Shown: in pieces, positions 1 through 5,592 of the stretch
Layout of the letters: the number at the start of each line of letters is the position of its first letter
Numbering within the stretch: the stretch's first letter is position 1
Assembly: GCA_030430345.1 (NCBI GenBank)
Contig: JAUIFT010000234.1
Span: 1 to 5,592, forward strand
Direction of reading: 5' to 3'
DNA from: Calditrichia bacterium
GTDB lineage: Bacteria > Calditrichota > Calditrichia > RBG-13-44-9 > J042
DNA: 5,592 bases
Notes under the pieces: model-generated
Databases searched by the model: none
Seen by the model: only the letters and a program-made list of their open reading frames with translations
Told to the model about the DNA's origin: nothing
Made by a program: the position numbers and the translations under genes

Positions 1-205
1 ACAAGCTGTCGGAAACAGCCACAGACAGTCCCACCCGCGACCTTAACAAGTTGTAACTATTTATTTTAGTATCGCTATTAAAATCACGGTTATCAAGCTC
101 GATGCGGTGACGAATCTCCCCGTCCAACTGCCAGTCAGTTTGCGGAAATATCGTGCTTACAAATGCCGTTAGTAGTAAAATCGCTATCATTCTCATCGTT
201 TTCAT
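1..205 (-). CDS. N-terminus of secreted, probable outer-membrane beta-barrel (alginate-export/porin-like) protein, partial
   Basis: This is the first 68 codons of a gene that runs off the left edge with no stop. The start at 205 follows an AGGG ribosome binding site (213-216, 7 nt upstream). Residues 1-20 form a Sec signal peptide: a basic start (MKTMRM), a hydrophobic core (IAILLLTAF), and probable cleavage near residues 17-22. The mature part has alternating polar and hydrophobic residues with charged arginines (GEIRHRIELDNRDF, then LLRSRVGLSVAVSDSL). This pattern is typical of the first strands of alginate-export-type outer-membrane barrels, so export to the outer membrane is likely. The gene lies 53 bp after nrfA on the same strand and is probably co-transcribed, so a role as a porin for nitrite or other solutes is possible but is inference. 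Only the N-terminus is visible, so the family call is tentative; the reality of the gene is more certain. Confidence 0.7.
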   Translation of the reverse strand, partial: MKTMRMIAILLLTAFVSTIFPQTDWQLDGEIRHRIELDNRDFNSDTKINSYNLLRSRVGLSVAVSDSL

Positions 206-258
206 CTTTCAGCCCTACTATAATTTTGTTGATTCCATGATTTACTTATTTCTGGAGA

Positions 259-1767
259 TTAATGGCTGGCGTTCGGTGCCACAATCGGCATTGCCGCCTG
301 CCGTTTTTCCGCTGCTTCCATCCATTGCGGGAGCAGTTCTTTCAAGAATTTTTCCTTCTCTTGGATCAGCTTGTCTACATCCAAACCGATAAATGCTTGC
401 GCTTTTGCCTTACTGTTAATATCCGGATAAGGCACCTCCCCCTGAAAGCCTAATTTTGCCAGCAATCTTGCCAGTTTAACGCGGGCATCCTGCACCTTCA
501 CCATACCCGTAGCAACAATTCTGCTCGCTTCTACCGGAGCATGGAAACTACCGCCATGGGATGCGACTGAATAGTCCCAACGCCACTGTGCGTGCCGAAT
601 ATCTTTCAGGATGCCTTGCATCTCTGTTTCGCTTGCGCCAAGATCCCAGGCCTTCTTTGCTTCCACATGGGCGCGCACCAGTAATTTTTCCAGCTCTCCC
701 TGCGTCGATTTGATTTTTTTCTGAGTGTCAAACACGTTCGCCAGCAAGTTCTCTTTCTCTTCACGGTGGCAAACCTGGCAGGCGTTGGCTACATTGGCCA
801 GTGGTGAGCGAATATGATGGTCGGTAAATTTCTGGCCACCTTCCGACTGGAAGGGCATGTGGCAATCCGCACAAGCCACGCCACGTTTGGCATGAATGCC
901 GGATGTATACAGCTCATATCCCGGGTGCTGAGCCTTCAGCATTGGCGCTTTACTGAGTGCATGCGTCCAGTCTTTAAAGTTCATATCATCATAATATTTT
1001 TCCATCGCTTCCACGGACATACCATTTTTCCAGGGAAAAGTGAGGTACGGCGTGCCTTCTTTGCCAGGAAGATTTTTGTCAAAATAATATTCGACATGGC
1101 ACTGGGCGCAGACCAGGGAACGCATTTCCTGATGAGTCGCCTCGTTAATATCTTTCCCCATCGATTCGTAACCCTCCACCAACGCCGGCCGGGAAATTTG
1201 TAAGGACATATTTTCGGGATTGTGGCAATCTGCACAGCCGATCGCATTGACGATTTCCGAGCCTTTATCCGCCCATTTCCCCTGGTAGAATTCAGCAACA
1301 CCTTTCTCGGCCATCATGCGCGGTACGTCGGGGCTCTTACAACTCCAGCAGGTATTGGGCATCGGGCCGGTGCCCGGTCCCACCGGTCCTCCGGTGCGCA
1401 GGGTATTGTGGATATCTTCAACAGCGTAGGCATGTCCGCGCGGCTGATTGTAATCTTTTGCGAAACCGTATCCGGCCCAAAGTACTACCAATTCGGGGTT
1501 CTCTGCCAGCGCATCCCGTAATTTTGATCCGTTCAGATAAGAAACGAAGGACGTATCGGTCGTGCGCATAAATGATTCATATTGACGGGGGAAATTTTGT
1601 CCCCAAACTTCATTTCTCGGCTCATTCTCCGAAATTTCCACTTGCGGTTGATATGCAAACTGCGATTCCGCTTTCCGATTCACAACGCTGTTTACCAGCA
1701 AGCTAAGCAACACCACAACAGCTACAGTTGCCAGAAACAACAACCAGTTCTTCATCTTCTCGTTCAT
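259..1767 (-). CDS. nrfA: Ammonia-forming cytochrome c nitrite reductase, pentaheme catalytic subunit
   Basis: NrfA reduces nitrite to ammonium with six electrons (EC 1.7.2.2) on the periplasmic side, as the terminal step of dissimilatory nitrite ammonification. The 502-residue protein has all five heme-binding motifs in the NrfA order: the diagnostic catalytic CWSCK (140-144, lysine as heme ligand), then CADCH (178-182), CAQCH (220-224), CADCH (299-303) and CQVCH (330-334). Active-site residues by family comparison are Arg124 (in TLRTG), Tyr227 (in CAQCHVEYYF) and His281 (in LKAQHP). The calcium ligands Glu226, Lys278 and Gln280 are present, so it is the calcium-type enzyme. Distal histidines are plausible at 111, 212, 316/317 and 404. 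Residues 8-29 are a hydrophobic segment without a clear cleavage site, so it may stay as a membrane anchor. The start is supported by AGAGGG, which overlaps the nrfH stop codon. It lies 9 bp after nrfH and is surely co-transcribed with it. Length is normal for the family and nothing appears broken. Confidence 0.98.
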   Translation of the reverse strand: MNEKMKNWLLFLATVAVVVLLSLLVNSVVNRKAESQFAYQPQVEISENEPRNEVWGQNFPRQYESFMRTTDTSFVSYLNGSKLRDALAENPELVVLWAGYGFAKDYNQPRGHAYAVEDIHNTLRTGGPVGPGTGPMPNTCWSCKSPDVPRMMAEKGVAEFYQGKWADKGSEIVNAIGCADCHNPENMSLQISRPALVEGYESMGKDINEATHQEMRSLVCAQCHVEYYFDKNLPGKEGTPYLTFPWKNGMSVEAMEKYYDDMNFKDWTHALSKAPMLKAQHPGYELYTSGIHAKRGVACADCHMPFQSEGGQKFTDHHIRSPLANVANACQVCHREEKENLLANVFDTQKKIKSTQGELEKLLVRAHVEAKKAWDLGASETEMQGILKDIRHAQWRWDYSVASHGGSFHAPVEASRIVATGMVKVQDARVKLARLLAKLGFQGEVPYPDINSKAKAQAFIGLDVDKLIQEKEKFLKELLPQWMEAAEKRQAAMPIVAPNASH

Positions 1768-1776
1768 ATTGCCCTC

Positions 1777-2388
1777 TTAATAATTTTTGGTTTCTTTTTT
1801 AGTATTCATCCAGCCCGGCGTTTTCGACTGCTGCTGTTCATGCACCGGCAGCGGTTCCAGGCGAAGTCCCACAGATGTAAGGCTGCGAATGCGGCCGTGA
1901 GGTATCTCCCGATGGCAATCCCAGCAGGTTCTTTCCAGGCGGCTTGCCTCGTGAGATTCGATCCAGGAGATTGATTTCGGATCAGTTACCTGATCTCCAT
2001 GACAGCGAATACAATTCCCCTGCACTGCTTCCTGCCCGGCTTCGTGCATAACAATCGCCTGCGGTTCGGCACGTAAGGTAAAAATGGTGGCATGGTAAAG
2101 CCCATCTTTCGCTTTAAAGAAATATTTCTTGAAGATATTATCCTGGGGCACATGGCAGTCGTTACAGGTAGCAACTTCCCGGTGAGAACTGTGATTCCAG
2201 GTAATGAATTGCGGCGTCATTACGTGGCAGTTTACACATGCTTTCGGATCATCTGTCAGGTAGGAAGTGACGTTAGCGACATGCGCCAGGTAAAGCGACA
2301 AACCGACAATCATCCCCATCAATACCAGCACTGCATTACGCCATGGCCTGGGCGGCTTCAGCTTCCTAATCGATTTTTGTAATCCCAT
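1777..2388 (-). CDS. nrfH: Tetraheme cytochrome c quinol dehydrogenase, NrfA electron donor (NapC/NirT family)
   Basis: NrfH anchors NrfA to the cytoplasmic membrane, oxidises menaquinol and feeds the electrons to NrfA. The 203-residue protein has a basic N-terminus (KSIRKLKPPRPWR), one membrane helix (about 18-40), then four heme motifs: CVNCH (51-55), CNDCH (75-79), CIRCH (126-130) and CWDCH (155-159). The first motif is followed by Met57 (CxxCHxM), the NrfH-type arrangement in which methionine can ligate heme 1. His164 in IPHGR is a likely distal ligand. The gene is directly upstream of nrfA with 9 bp between them, the classic nrfHA order. The start has AAGGA about 9 nt upstream. The C-terminus after about residue 170 is a polar tail of some 30 residues that is longer than in short NrfH proteins; its role is not evident. 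The family call is firm. NapC is the alternative, but linkage to nrfA decides for NrfH. Confidence 0.96.
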   Translation of the reverse strand: MGLQKSIRKLKPPRPWRNAVLVLMGMIVGLSLYLAHVANVTSYLTDDPKACVNCHVMTPQFITWNHSSHREVATCNDCHVPQDNIFKKYFFKAKDGLYHATIFTLRAEPQAIVMHEAGQEAVQGNCIRCHGDQVTDPKSISWIESHEASRLERTCWDCHREIPHGRIRSLTSVGLRLEPLPVHEQQQSKTPGWMNTKKETKNY

Positions 2389-2480
2389 CTACTGTCATCC
2401 TTTTTAAGCATTTGTTAATTAAATTTTCAATGGCTTTAGCTACTGACAAATAAAATGCCAATCTTGTTTTCGCAGATGCA

Positions 2481-2508
2481 TATATATATAAATCAGTATT
2501 TTAAGCAA
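2481..2508 (-). promoter_or_regulatory. Weak candidate promoter for nrfHA
   Basis: On the minus strand a TTGCTT box (2503-2508) is followed after 16 bp by TATATA (2481-2486), inside a TA run, about 90 nt before the nrfH start. A competing pair is TTGGCA (2456-2461) and TAAAGC (2433-2438) with 17 bp spacing. Both are partial matches to a sigma-70-type promoter. The region is AT-rich enough for chance matches, and the organism's own promoter consensus is unknown. Confidence 0.25.
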
Positions 2509-2540
2509 CTAAAATTTTTATTATTTAATAAAAAGGGGAG

Positions 2541-2571
2541 CCACATTTTGTTAACGAAGAACATTTTGTGG
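2541..2571. repeat. Imperfect inverted repeat that is also a direct repeat; possible operator of nrfHA
   Basis: CCACA (2541-2545) pairs with TGTGG (2567-2571). Inside it TGTT and AACA pair around a 7-nt loop, with a symmetric 3x3 A-rich bulge on the minus strand. The same stretch holds two exact copies of ACATTTTGT (2543-2551 and 2561-2569) with an 18-bp period. It lies 153 bp upstream of the nrfH start. It could bind a dimeric regulator, or act as a weak second terminator, since the minus strand continues CTCCCC and then five T. It is not an FNR-type site. Function is inference. Confidence 0.45.
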
Positions 2572-2620
2572 ATTTAAGACTATTATAACCGAATTAATTG
2601 ATTGTATATCGATACAGCTA

Positions 2621-2646
2621 AATAAAAACAGTCTGTACTCAGACTC
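2621..2646 (-). terminator. Intrinsic terminator of the methyltransferase gene
   Basis: On the minus strand a perfect 6-bp stem, AGTCTG (2640-2645) and CAGACT (2630-2635), with the 4-nt loop AGTA is followed at once by GTTTTTATTT. It sits about 31 nt after the methyltransferase stop codon, in the correct orientation. The stem is short and only half GC, so efficiency may be moderate. It separates the methyltransferase from nrfHA downstream on the same strand. Confidence 0.65.
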
Positions 2647-2676
2647 AAAACGAATCTTTAGCGCTGAAATTAATTT

Positions 2677-4293
2677 TTAGCGGTTATCCGATTTTAATAA
2701 ATTTATACTGACAGTTGCCAGCTCCGAATTGGGGAATTTGCTAAAGTGTGCCGCTACCGGCGAAAGGCCGGCCTCCCGGGCTATTTTATGAAATACATCG
2801 ATTTCGACAATGTATTGATCGGAAAAACCGTGCGTGGCATCATAAGCTGTCGCGGCGGTACTACCCAAATTTTTTGCGGTAATTTCCGGGGGAATCGTAT
2901 GCAGTTCTATCACCAGCAGGCCGAATTTTTCGACGTAAGGCGCCCAATTTTGCAAGTGTTCGCGCAAGTTATCTTCTACATCTGCGGTAGAAATACGCTT
3001 GCCACGAAATGCAAACGCCCCGGTGGAGGTGCTTATTCTCCCGGATAATTTAGCGGCCGGTTCCCGCCAAATTCGGTTATGATCAAGAAAAGTGCGCACG
3101 TTTAGTAAATCCCCCAATTGTATACCGTAATTATCGGCCAGATCTTTTGCCAGTGTGTCCGGCTTACCGATATCACCCCAAATTAACTTTGCCCAAATAT
3201 CCGCCTGACTTAAATTGCTTCGGGTTACCGTTAATGCGGCCTGGTTGTAATCTGCCCCGACTAAAAAGAGTGGATGATCATCAAGCATCGTGCCCCGCAA
3301 AGTTTGCCGCTCGATGGTTTCGTAAAGATGGATAAGAAAAGCGCCGTTACCGCAGCCCATATCGACAATGCCTTTGGGCTGGTGTTCTATCGGCTGGTTA
3401 AACAGATCAATGATAATATCATCAATTTTCTTGAAGTAAGCGGCATGCGCCCCCCCGCTCCCCCAAACATTCATTTTCCGGTCGACATGTCTCTCTTCCC
3501 CGCCGGGTTGATTCTCCCATAAAATTTCCGGGTTGCCAAATAGCAACGCCTGCACCTCACGAAAAGTTGGGATATAGGATACCGTAACCCCATAGGCACT
3601 GGCCCGTTTTGCATAAAAGAATCCTTTTTCCGTAAAGCGGTAAGTGTCATTTTTCTTCTCAAACCAGCCGAGAAATACGAAGATATCCAGCAACCGCTCA
3701 AAGCTTTCGCCATCCTGATGAAATTCTTCCGGTTTAAAGAAAGCCTCCATAAAATATTTGTGGAACATCCCACTCATTCCCAGGGCAACCACGGTCGGAC
3801 CAACGATCATCCCTTCGATATGCTTGAGCACCTGATTTTGGATCGTTCGAATTTTTTCGTCATCCGATAGCGCCAGGTCATAGTTGTTCCGGTATCTTTT
3901 GAAAATTTCCTCCAGCAATAAAAAGGGCGTAAGCTCAAATTTCCGGCGATGATATTTACCGGAGACCGCCATCAGCTCTACCACATCCTTGTAAAGCGGC
4001 ACCAGTTGAAAAGCGCTCTCACTATTGCTGTTCACGGCAAGACGCACCTCCTTTCCATTTAAAATGTCGTACTGCAGCCATCCCTGTGATGCCAGCACAC
4101 GCAAGGCAACATTCAAATATCCTTCATTCGCATTAAAATGTTCGGTCAATTCTGTTAGGGAGATTTCCCGCTGGTTTAACAAATGATCGAGCACTTTTCC
4201 CTGGTGCAGCACATACGCCGTTGGTGCGGTTACAATACCGTCCAGGTGACGAAATAAGTCTGCCCGTAACATTCTTTTGGTCATTTTATCCAT
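2677..4293 (-). CDS. Class I SAM-dependent methyltransferase with duplicated winged-helix-like N-terminal region (polyketide-synthase MT type)
   Basis: This 538-residue cytoplasmic protein (no signal peptide or membrane helix) has a SAM-binding Rossmann domain in its second half: motif I VDMGCGNGAF (310-319), acidic Asp348 at the end of strand 2 (VGADYN), and GDIG with Asp374. Further conserved-looking blocks are MNVWGSGGAHAAYF (274-287), VRTFLDHNR (399-407), VIELHTIPPE (461-470) and YDATHGFSDQY (484-494). These blocks resemble methyltransferase domains of polyketide synthase loading modules such as the AprA MT1 type; this is from memory and the substrate is unknown. The N-terminal half has two related helical/winged-helix segments: HLDGIVTAPT (16-25) recurs as HIEGMIVGPT (158-167), and each is followed by an LGW/QGW turn (SQGW 69-72, LGW 208-210). 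The start at 4293 is supported by GAGG 5 nt upstream; Met4 and Met8 are alternatives. No synthase, acyl carrier or other biosynthetic gene lies beside it in the window. It is followed by a terminator, so it appears to be monocistronic at its 3' end. Confidence 0.85.
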   Translation of the reverse strand: MDKMTKRMLRADLFRHLDGIVTAPTAYVLHQGKVLDHLLNQREISLTELTEHFNANEGYLNVALRVLASQGWLQYDILNGKEVRLAVNSNSESAFQLVPLYKDVVELMAVSGKYHRRKFELTPFLLLEEIFKRYRNNYDLALSDDEKIRTIQNQVLKHIEGMIVGPTVVALGMSGMFHKYFMEAFFKPEEFHQDGESFERLLDIFVFLGWFEKKNDTYRFTEKGFFYAKRASAYGVTVSYIPTFREVQALLFGNPEILWENQPGGEERHVDRKMNVWGSGGAHAAYFKKIDDIIIDLFNQPIEHQPKGIVDMGCGNGAFLIHLYETIERQTLRGTMLDDHPLFLVGADYNQAALTVTRSNLSQADIWAKLIWGDIGKPDTLAKDLADNYGIQLGDLLNVRTFLDHNRIWREPAAKLSGRISTSTGAFAFRGKRISTADVEDNLREHLQNWAPYVEKFGLLVIELHTIPPEITAKNLGSTAATAYDATHGFSDQYIVEIDVFHKIAREAGLSPVAAHFSKFPNSELATVSINLLKSDNR

Positions 4294-4411
4294 TGCCGCC
4301 TCGCCTTCAACATCTAAAAATGAATTCGTAAAAGCACATTAGTTTCCTTGCTTTAGATACAACTTAAAGAAGTGCTTCATTAGCGGCAACAGGAAAAAAC
4401 AGATCATTAGC

Positions 4412-4468
4412 GGTCATCGCTCTAAATTTTGTTCCATGGGCAAAACCTGCAGCGGCGAAGCGATCTCC
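4412..4468 (+). repeat. Degenerate copy of a dispersed extragenic repeat, with internal hairpin
   Basis: The ends read GGTCATCGCTC (4412-4422) and GGCGAAGCGATCTCC (4454-4468). Together they resemble the widespread extragenic repeat family with the general form GTCATTGCGAG...GCGAAGCAATCTCC, here with point changes and extra bases between the halves. The middle (4427-4445) forms a small hairpin, TTTTG...CAAAA around CCATGG, with two G-T pairs. Recognition of the family is from memory. Other copies in the genome would confirm it. Confidence 0.4.
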
Positions 4469-4750
4469 TTTCGATGATTTTACTGATCACTCTGCCCCCT
4501 GGGATATACCATCTTGCCTGCGTATTTAAGGGCATCTCCTGGCAATATATACCGTGATTTATAATGAATAACTCACTCTCATTAAGCAGCCAGATATCGA
4601 TTTCGTTGTTCTATATATGGCGCTGGAAGTATCGTCCCCTATTCCCGGATGCCAAATTTAATTCTCGTAATTATCATAACTTTCGCTCGGCAGTGTATGT
4701 CTGTCTGGTTCCCCATATGATGATGTCGATAGTGCTGCTAACCCACAATA

Positions 4751-5062
4751 TTATCCGGACTCTTTCAAACGGGTGAGTTTAATTTCGCCGGTGAGTTGAT
4801 ATCGCCATCGAAACAGCCGGGCATTATAAACAGATACCTGGCCGGGTAAATCCGGTTCGAAGTTGCCTGCAAAGCATTCGGGGAAAAGCGGCACTGTCTG
4901 TGTGCCCGGATTGGGCAATGCGCCCCGATTCTATCCGTCCTCTGCATCAGCACAGGTAGCGGGATGAACCAAACGCTCAGCGCACGAATTCTCTCTGCAA
5001 TATAATCGAGGTGAGGTTTTAACTTGTAATTTTTGAATAGCATATCTATATTTCAAAGCCAC
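4751..5062 (-). pseudogene. Possible gene remnant of unknown function, interrupted by an amber stop
   Basis: One minus-strand frame is open from 5062 (GTG, just after a TGA) to the TAA at 4751-4753, except for one TAG at 4931-4933: 43 codons, the stop, then 59 codons. The part after the stop looks like real protein, for example VPLFPECFAGNFEPDLPG followed by VYNARLFRWRYQLTGEIKL, and the 16 codons before it are rich in GNN codons. No ribosome binding site or start for an intact gene is evident and I do not recognise the family. Another frame on the same strand is open from 5043 to 4765, but its product becomes arginine- and proline-rich and looks out of frame in its second half. A frameshift between the two frames near 4910-4930 is an alternative reading. 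This may be the decayed tail of an older gene or simply chance. Confidence 0.3.
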
Positions 5063-5139
5063 TCAAATTTACTCCAAACATTTCTCGGGAAGATTTTTTG
5101 GTAGCGTTGAAAATCCTCCATTCCAAAAATTGTTAAAAA

Positions 5140-5168
5140 TTGATAATAAAGATTCTCATCTATTTAAC
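5140..5168 (+). promoter_or_regulatory. Weak candidate promoter for the secreted-protein gene
   Basis: TTGATA (5140-5145), five of six matches to a -35 box, is followed after 17 bp by TTTAAC (5163-5168), a poor -10 box; TATTTA (5161-5166) is an alternative with 15 bp spacing. The boxes end about 54 nt before the start codon at 5222. The surrounding DNA is AT-rich, so the match may be accidental. Confidence 0.25.
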
Positions 5169-5221
5169 AACTTTTGAAGAGTTTATTGATCTGAACTATT
5201 TTGAATATCGTTAGGAGAGTT

Positions 5222-5592
5222 ATGAAATTTTCCGGAGTTAAAGTAATAATTTTAATAACAATAATATCCTTTCACCTGCAAGCTCAGACCGTCAGATATG
5301 CTGCTACTGTTATTGATTTCAGCAGTCAATGGAGTGCCACCGGTTGGAGTGCAGCACAAGCTCTGGGGCTTCCTGATACATATCCCAACTATGGAGATTT
5401 ATCCACTGCCTGGACGAGTTCAACAGCAGACGGGCAACGGGAGTATTTGGTTCTGGCATATGAGAATCCTGCGCCCGTTAATCAAATTGAAATTTATGAA
5501 ACGTATAATCCGGGTGCAGTGGACACCCTTTATTTAAGGAACGCAAATACCGGGCAATGGCAAATGGTATGGTCCGATACTGCTGCACATGC
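5222..5592 (+). CDS. Secreted protein with galactose-binding-like (scarf-type) N-terminal domain, partial
   Basis: The gene starts at ATG 5222 with a strong AGGAGAG ribosome binding site (5213-5219) and runs off the right edge; 123 codons are visible. Residues 1-21 are a Sec signal peptide (MKFSGVK, hydrophobic VIILITIISF, then HLQA) with likely cleavage before Gln22, a common form in Bacteroidota-like secreted proteins. The mature part begins with a beta-rich domain: DFSSQWSATGWSAAQALGLPD (32-52 region), the aromatic AW at 63-64, EYLVLAYENPAPVNQIEIYE (75-94 region), and the turn YNPGAV (95-100). This pattern of an early LGxPD, a strand ending in the IYET turn, and NPGAV matches beta-sandwich, discoidin-like domains found at the front of large secreted or cell-surface proteins. 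The full protein probably carries further domains beyond the window. It is divergent from the methyltransferase gene and shows no obvious link to nitrite reduction. Confidence 0.75.
   Translation, partial: MKFSGVKVIILITIISFHLQAQTVRYAATVIDFSSQWSATGWSAAQALGLPDTYPNYGDLSTAWTSSTADGQREYLVLAYENPAPVNQIEIYETYNPGAVDTLYLRNANTGQWQMVWSDTAAH

Larger units (their letters stand above)
4294..5221. other. Gene-poor region between divergent genes
   Basis: About 928 bp separate the minus-strand methyltransferase start from the plus-strand gene at 5222. No intact gene is supported here. It holds a degenerate dispersed repeat (4412-4468), a 10-bp direct repeat TCATTAGCGG at 4377-4386 and 4404-4413, and a stop-interrupted gene-like frame (4751-5062). 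From about 5040 to 5221 the sequence becomes AT-rich, as expected for a promoter region. The methyltransferase promoter must lie somewhere in the left part, but I cannot point to a convincing one. Confidence 0.7.

Noticed and set aside
814..1521. Several open plus-strand frames opposite nrfA
   Set aside because: They are shadows of the strongly supported nrfA coding frame, without ribosome binding sites or recognisable domains.
2598..2612. FNR/CRP-like site TTGAT...ATCGA in the nrfH upstream spacer
   Set aside because: The half-sites are separated by 5 bp instead of 4 and the second half does not match ATCAA.
4564..4776. A 70-codon plus-strand reading frame in the gene-poor region
   Set aside because: It has no ribosome binding site, its composition is low-complexity and unlike its neighbours, and it partly overlaps the more protein-like minus-strand frame.
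4765..5043. A 92-codon minus-strand reading frame as an intact gene
   Set aside because: There is no convincing ribosome binding site, and the second half of the product is arginine/proline-rich, as in out-of-frame translations. The overlapping frame with a TAG looks more coding, so only a possible pseudogene is listed.
5088..5130. Inverted repeat ATTTTTTGG...CCAAAAATT upstream of the right-hand gene
   Set aside because: The arms are AT-only apart from two GC pairs and the loop exceeds 20 nt, so in this AT-rich stretch it is likely chance.
1..5592. CRISPR array, tRNA, rRNA or insertion sequence
   Set aside because: No regularly spaced repeats, no cloverleaf with a tRNA 3' end, no rRNA-like sequence and no transposase or terminal inverted repeats were seen.

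Overview
This 5.6 kb window holds five protein-coding genes, two of them cut by the window edges, and one gene-poor stretch of about 0.9 kb. Codon use and base composition look moderate in GC, with AT-rich intergenic DNA. The organism is probably a Gram-negative anaerobic or facultative bacterium that respires nitrite to ammonium. An outer-membrane barrel protein and a secreted galactose-binding-fold-like protein fit the Bacteroidota/Calditrichota/Ignavibacteria side of the tree. This placement is inference from gene style only.

Left part (1-2388, all minus strand, read right to left): nrfH (tetraheme membrane quinol dehydrogenase), then nrfA (pentaheme ammonia-forming nitrite reductase) 9 bp later, then, after 53 bp, the first 68 codons of a secreted, probably outer-membrane beta-barrel protein that leaves the window. 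NrfH would oxidise menaquinol and pass electrons to NrfA, which reduces nitrite by six electrons to ammonium on the outer face of the inner membrane. The barrel protein could be a porin for the system, but that is only suggested by co-orientation.

Middle (2389-2676): a 288-bp AT-rich spacer between nrfH and the upstream methyltransferase gene. It contains a convincing intrinsic terminator for the methyltransferase, a second imperfect hairpin that is also a direct repeat (possible operator for nrfHA), and weak promoter-like boxes. The terminator suggests that nrfHA is a separate transcription unit.

Centre-right (2677-4293, minus): a 538-residue class I SAM-dependent methyltransferase. It has two related winged-helix-like N-terminal segments and resembles the methyltransferase domains of polyketide synthase loading modules, but it stands alone with no synthase next to it in the window. 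Its substrate is unknown.

Right (4294-5221): about 0.93 kb without an intact gene. It holds a degenerate copy of what looks like a widespread extragenic repeat, a small hairpin, and a gene-like reading frame interrupted by an amber stop (possible pseudogene). A plus-strand gene for a secreted protein then starts at 5222 with a strong ribosome binding site and leaves the window.

I do not see an obviously new multi-gene system. The best leads are the free-standing polyketide-type methyltransferase with its internal duplication and the structured spacer in front of nrfHA.
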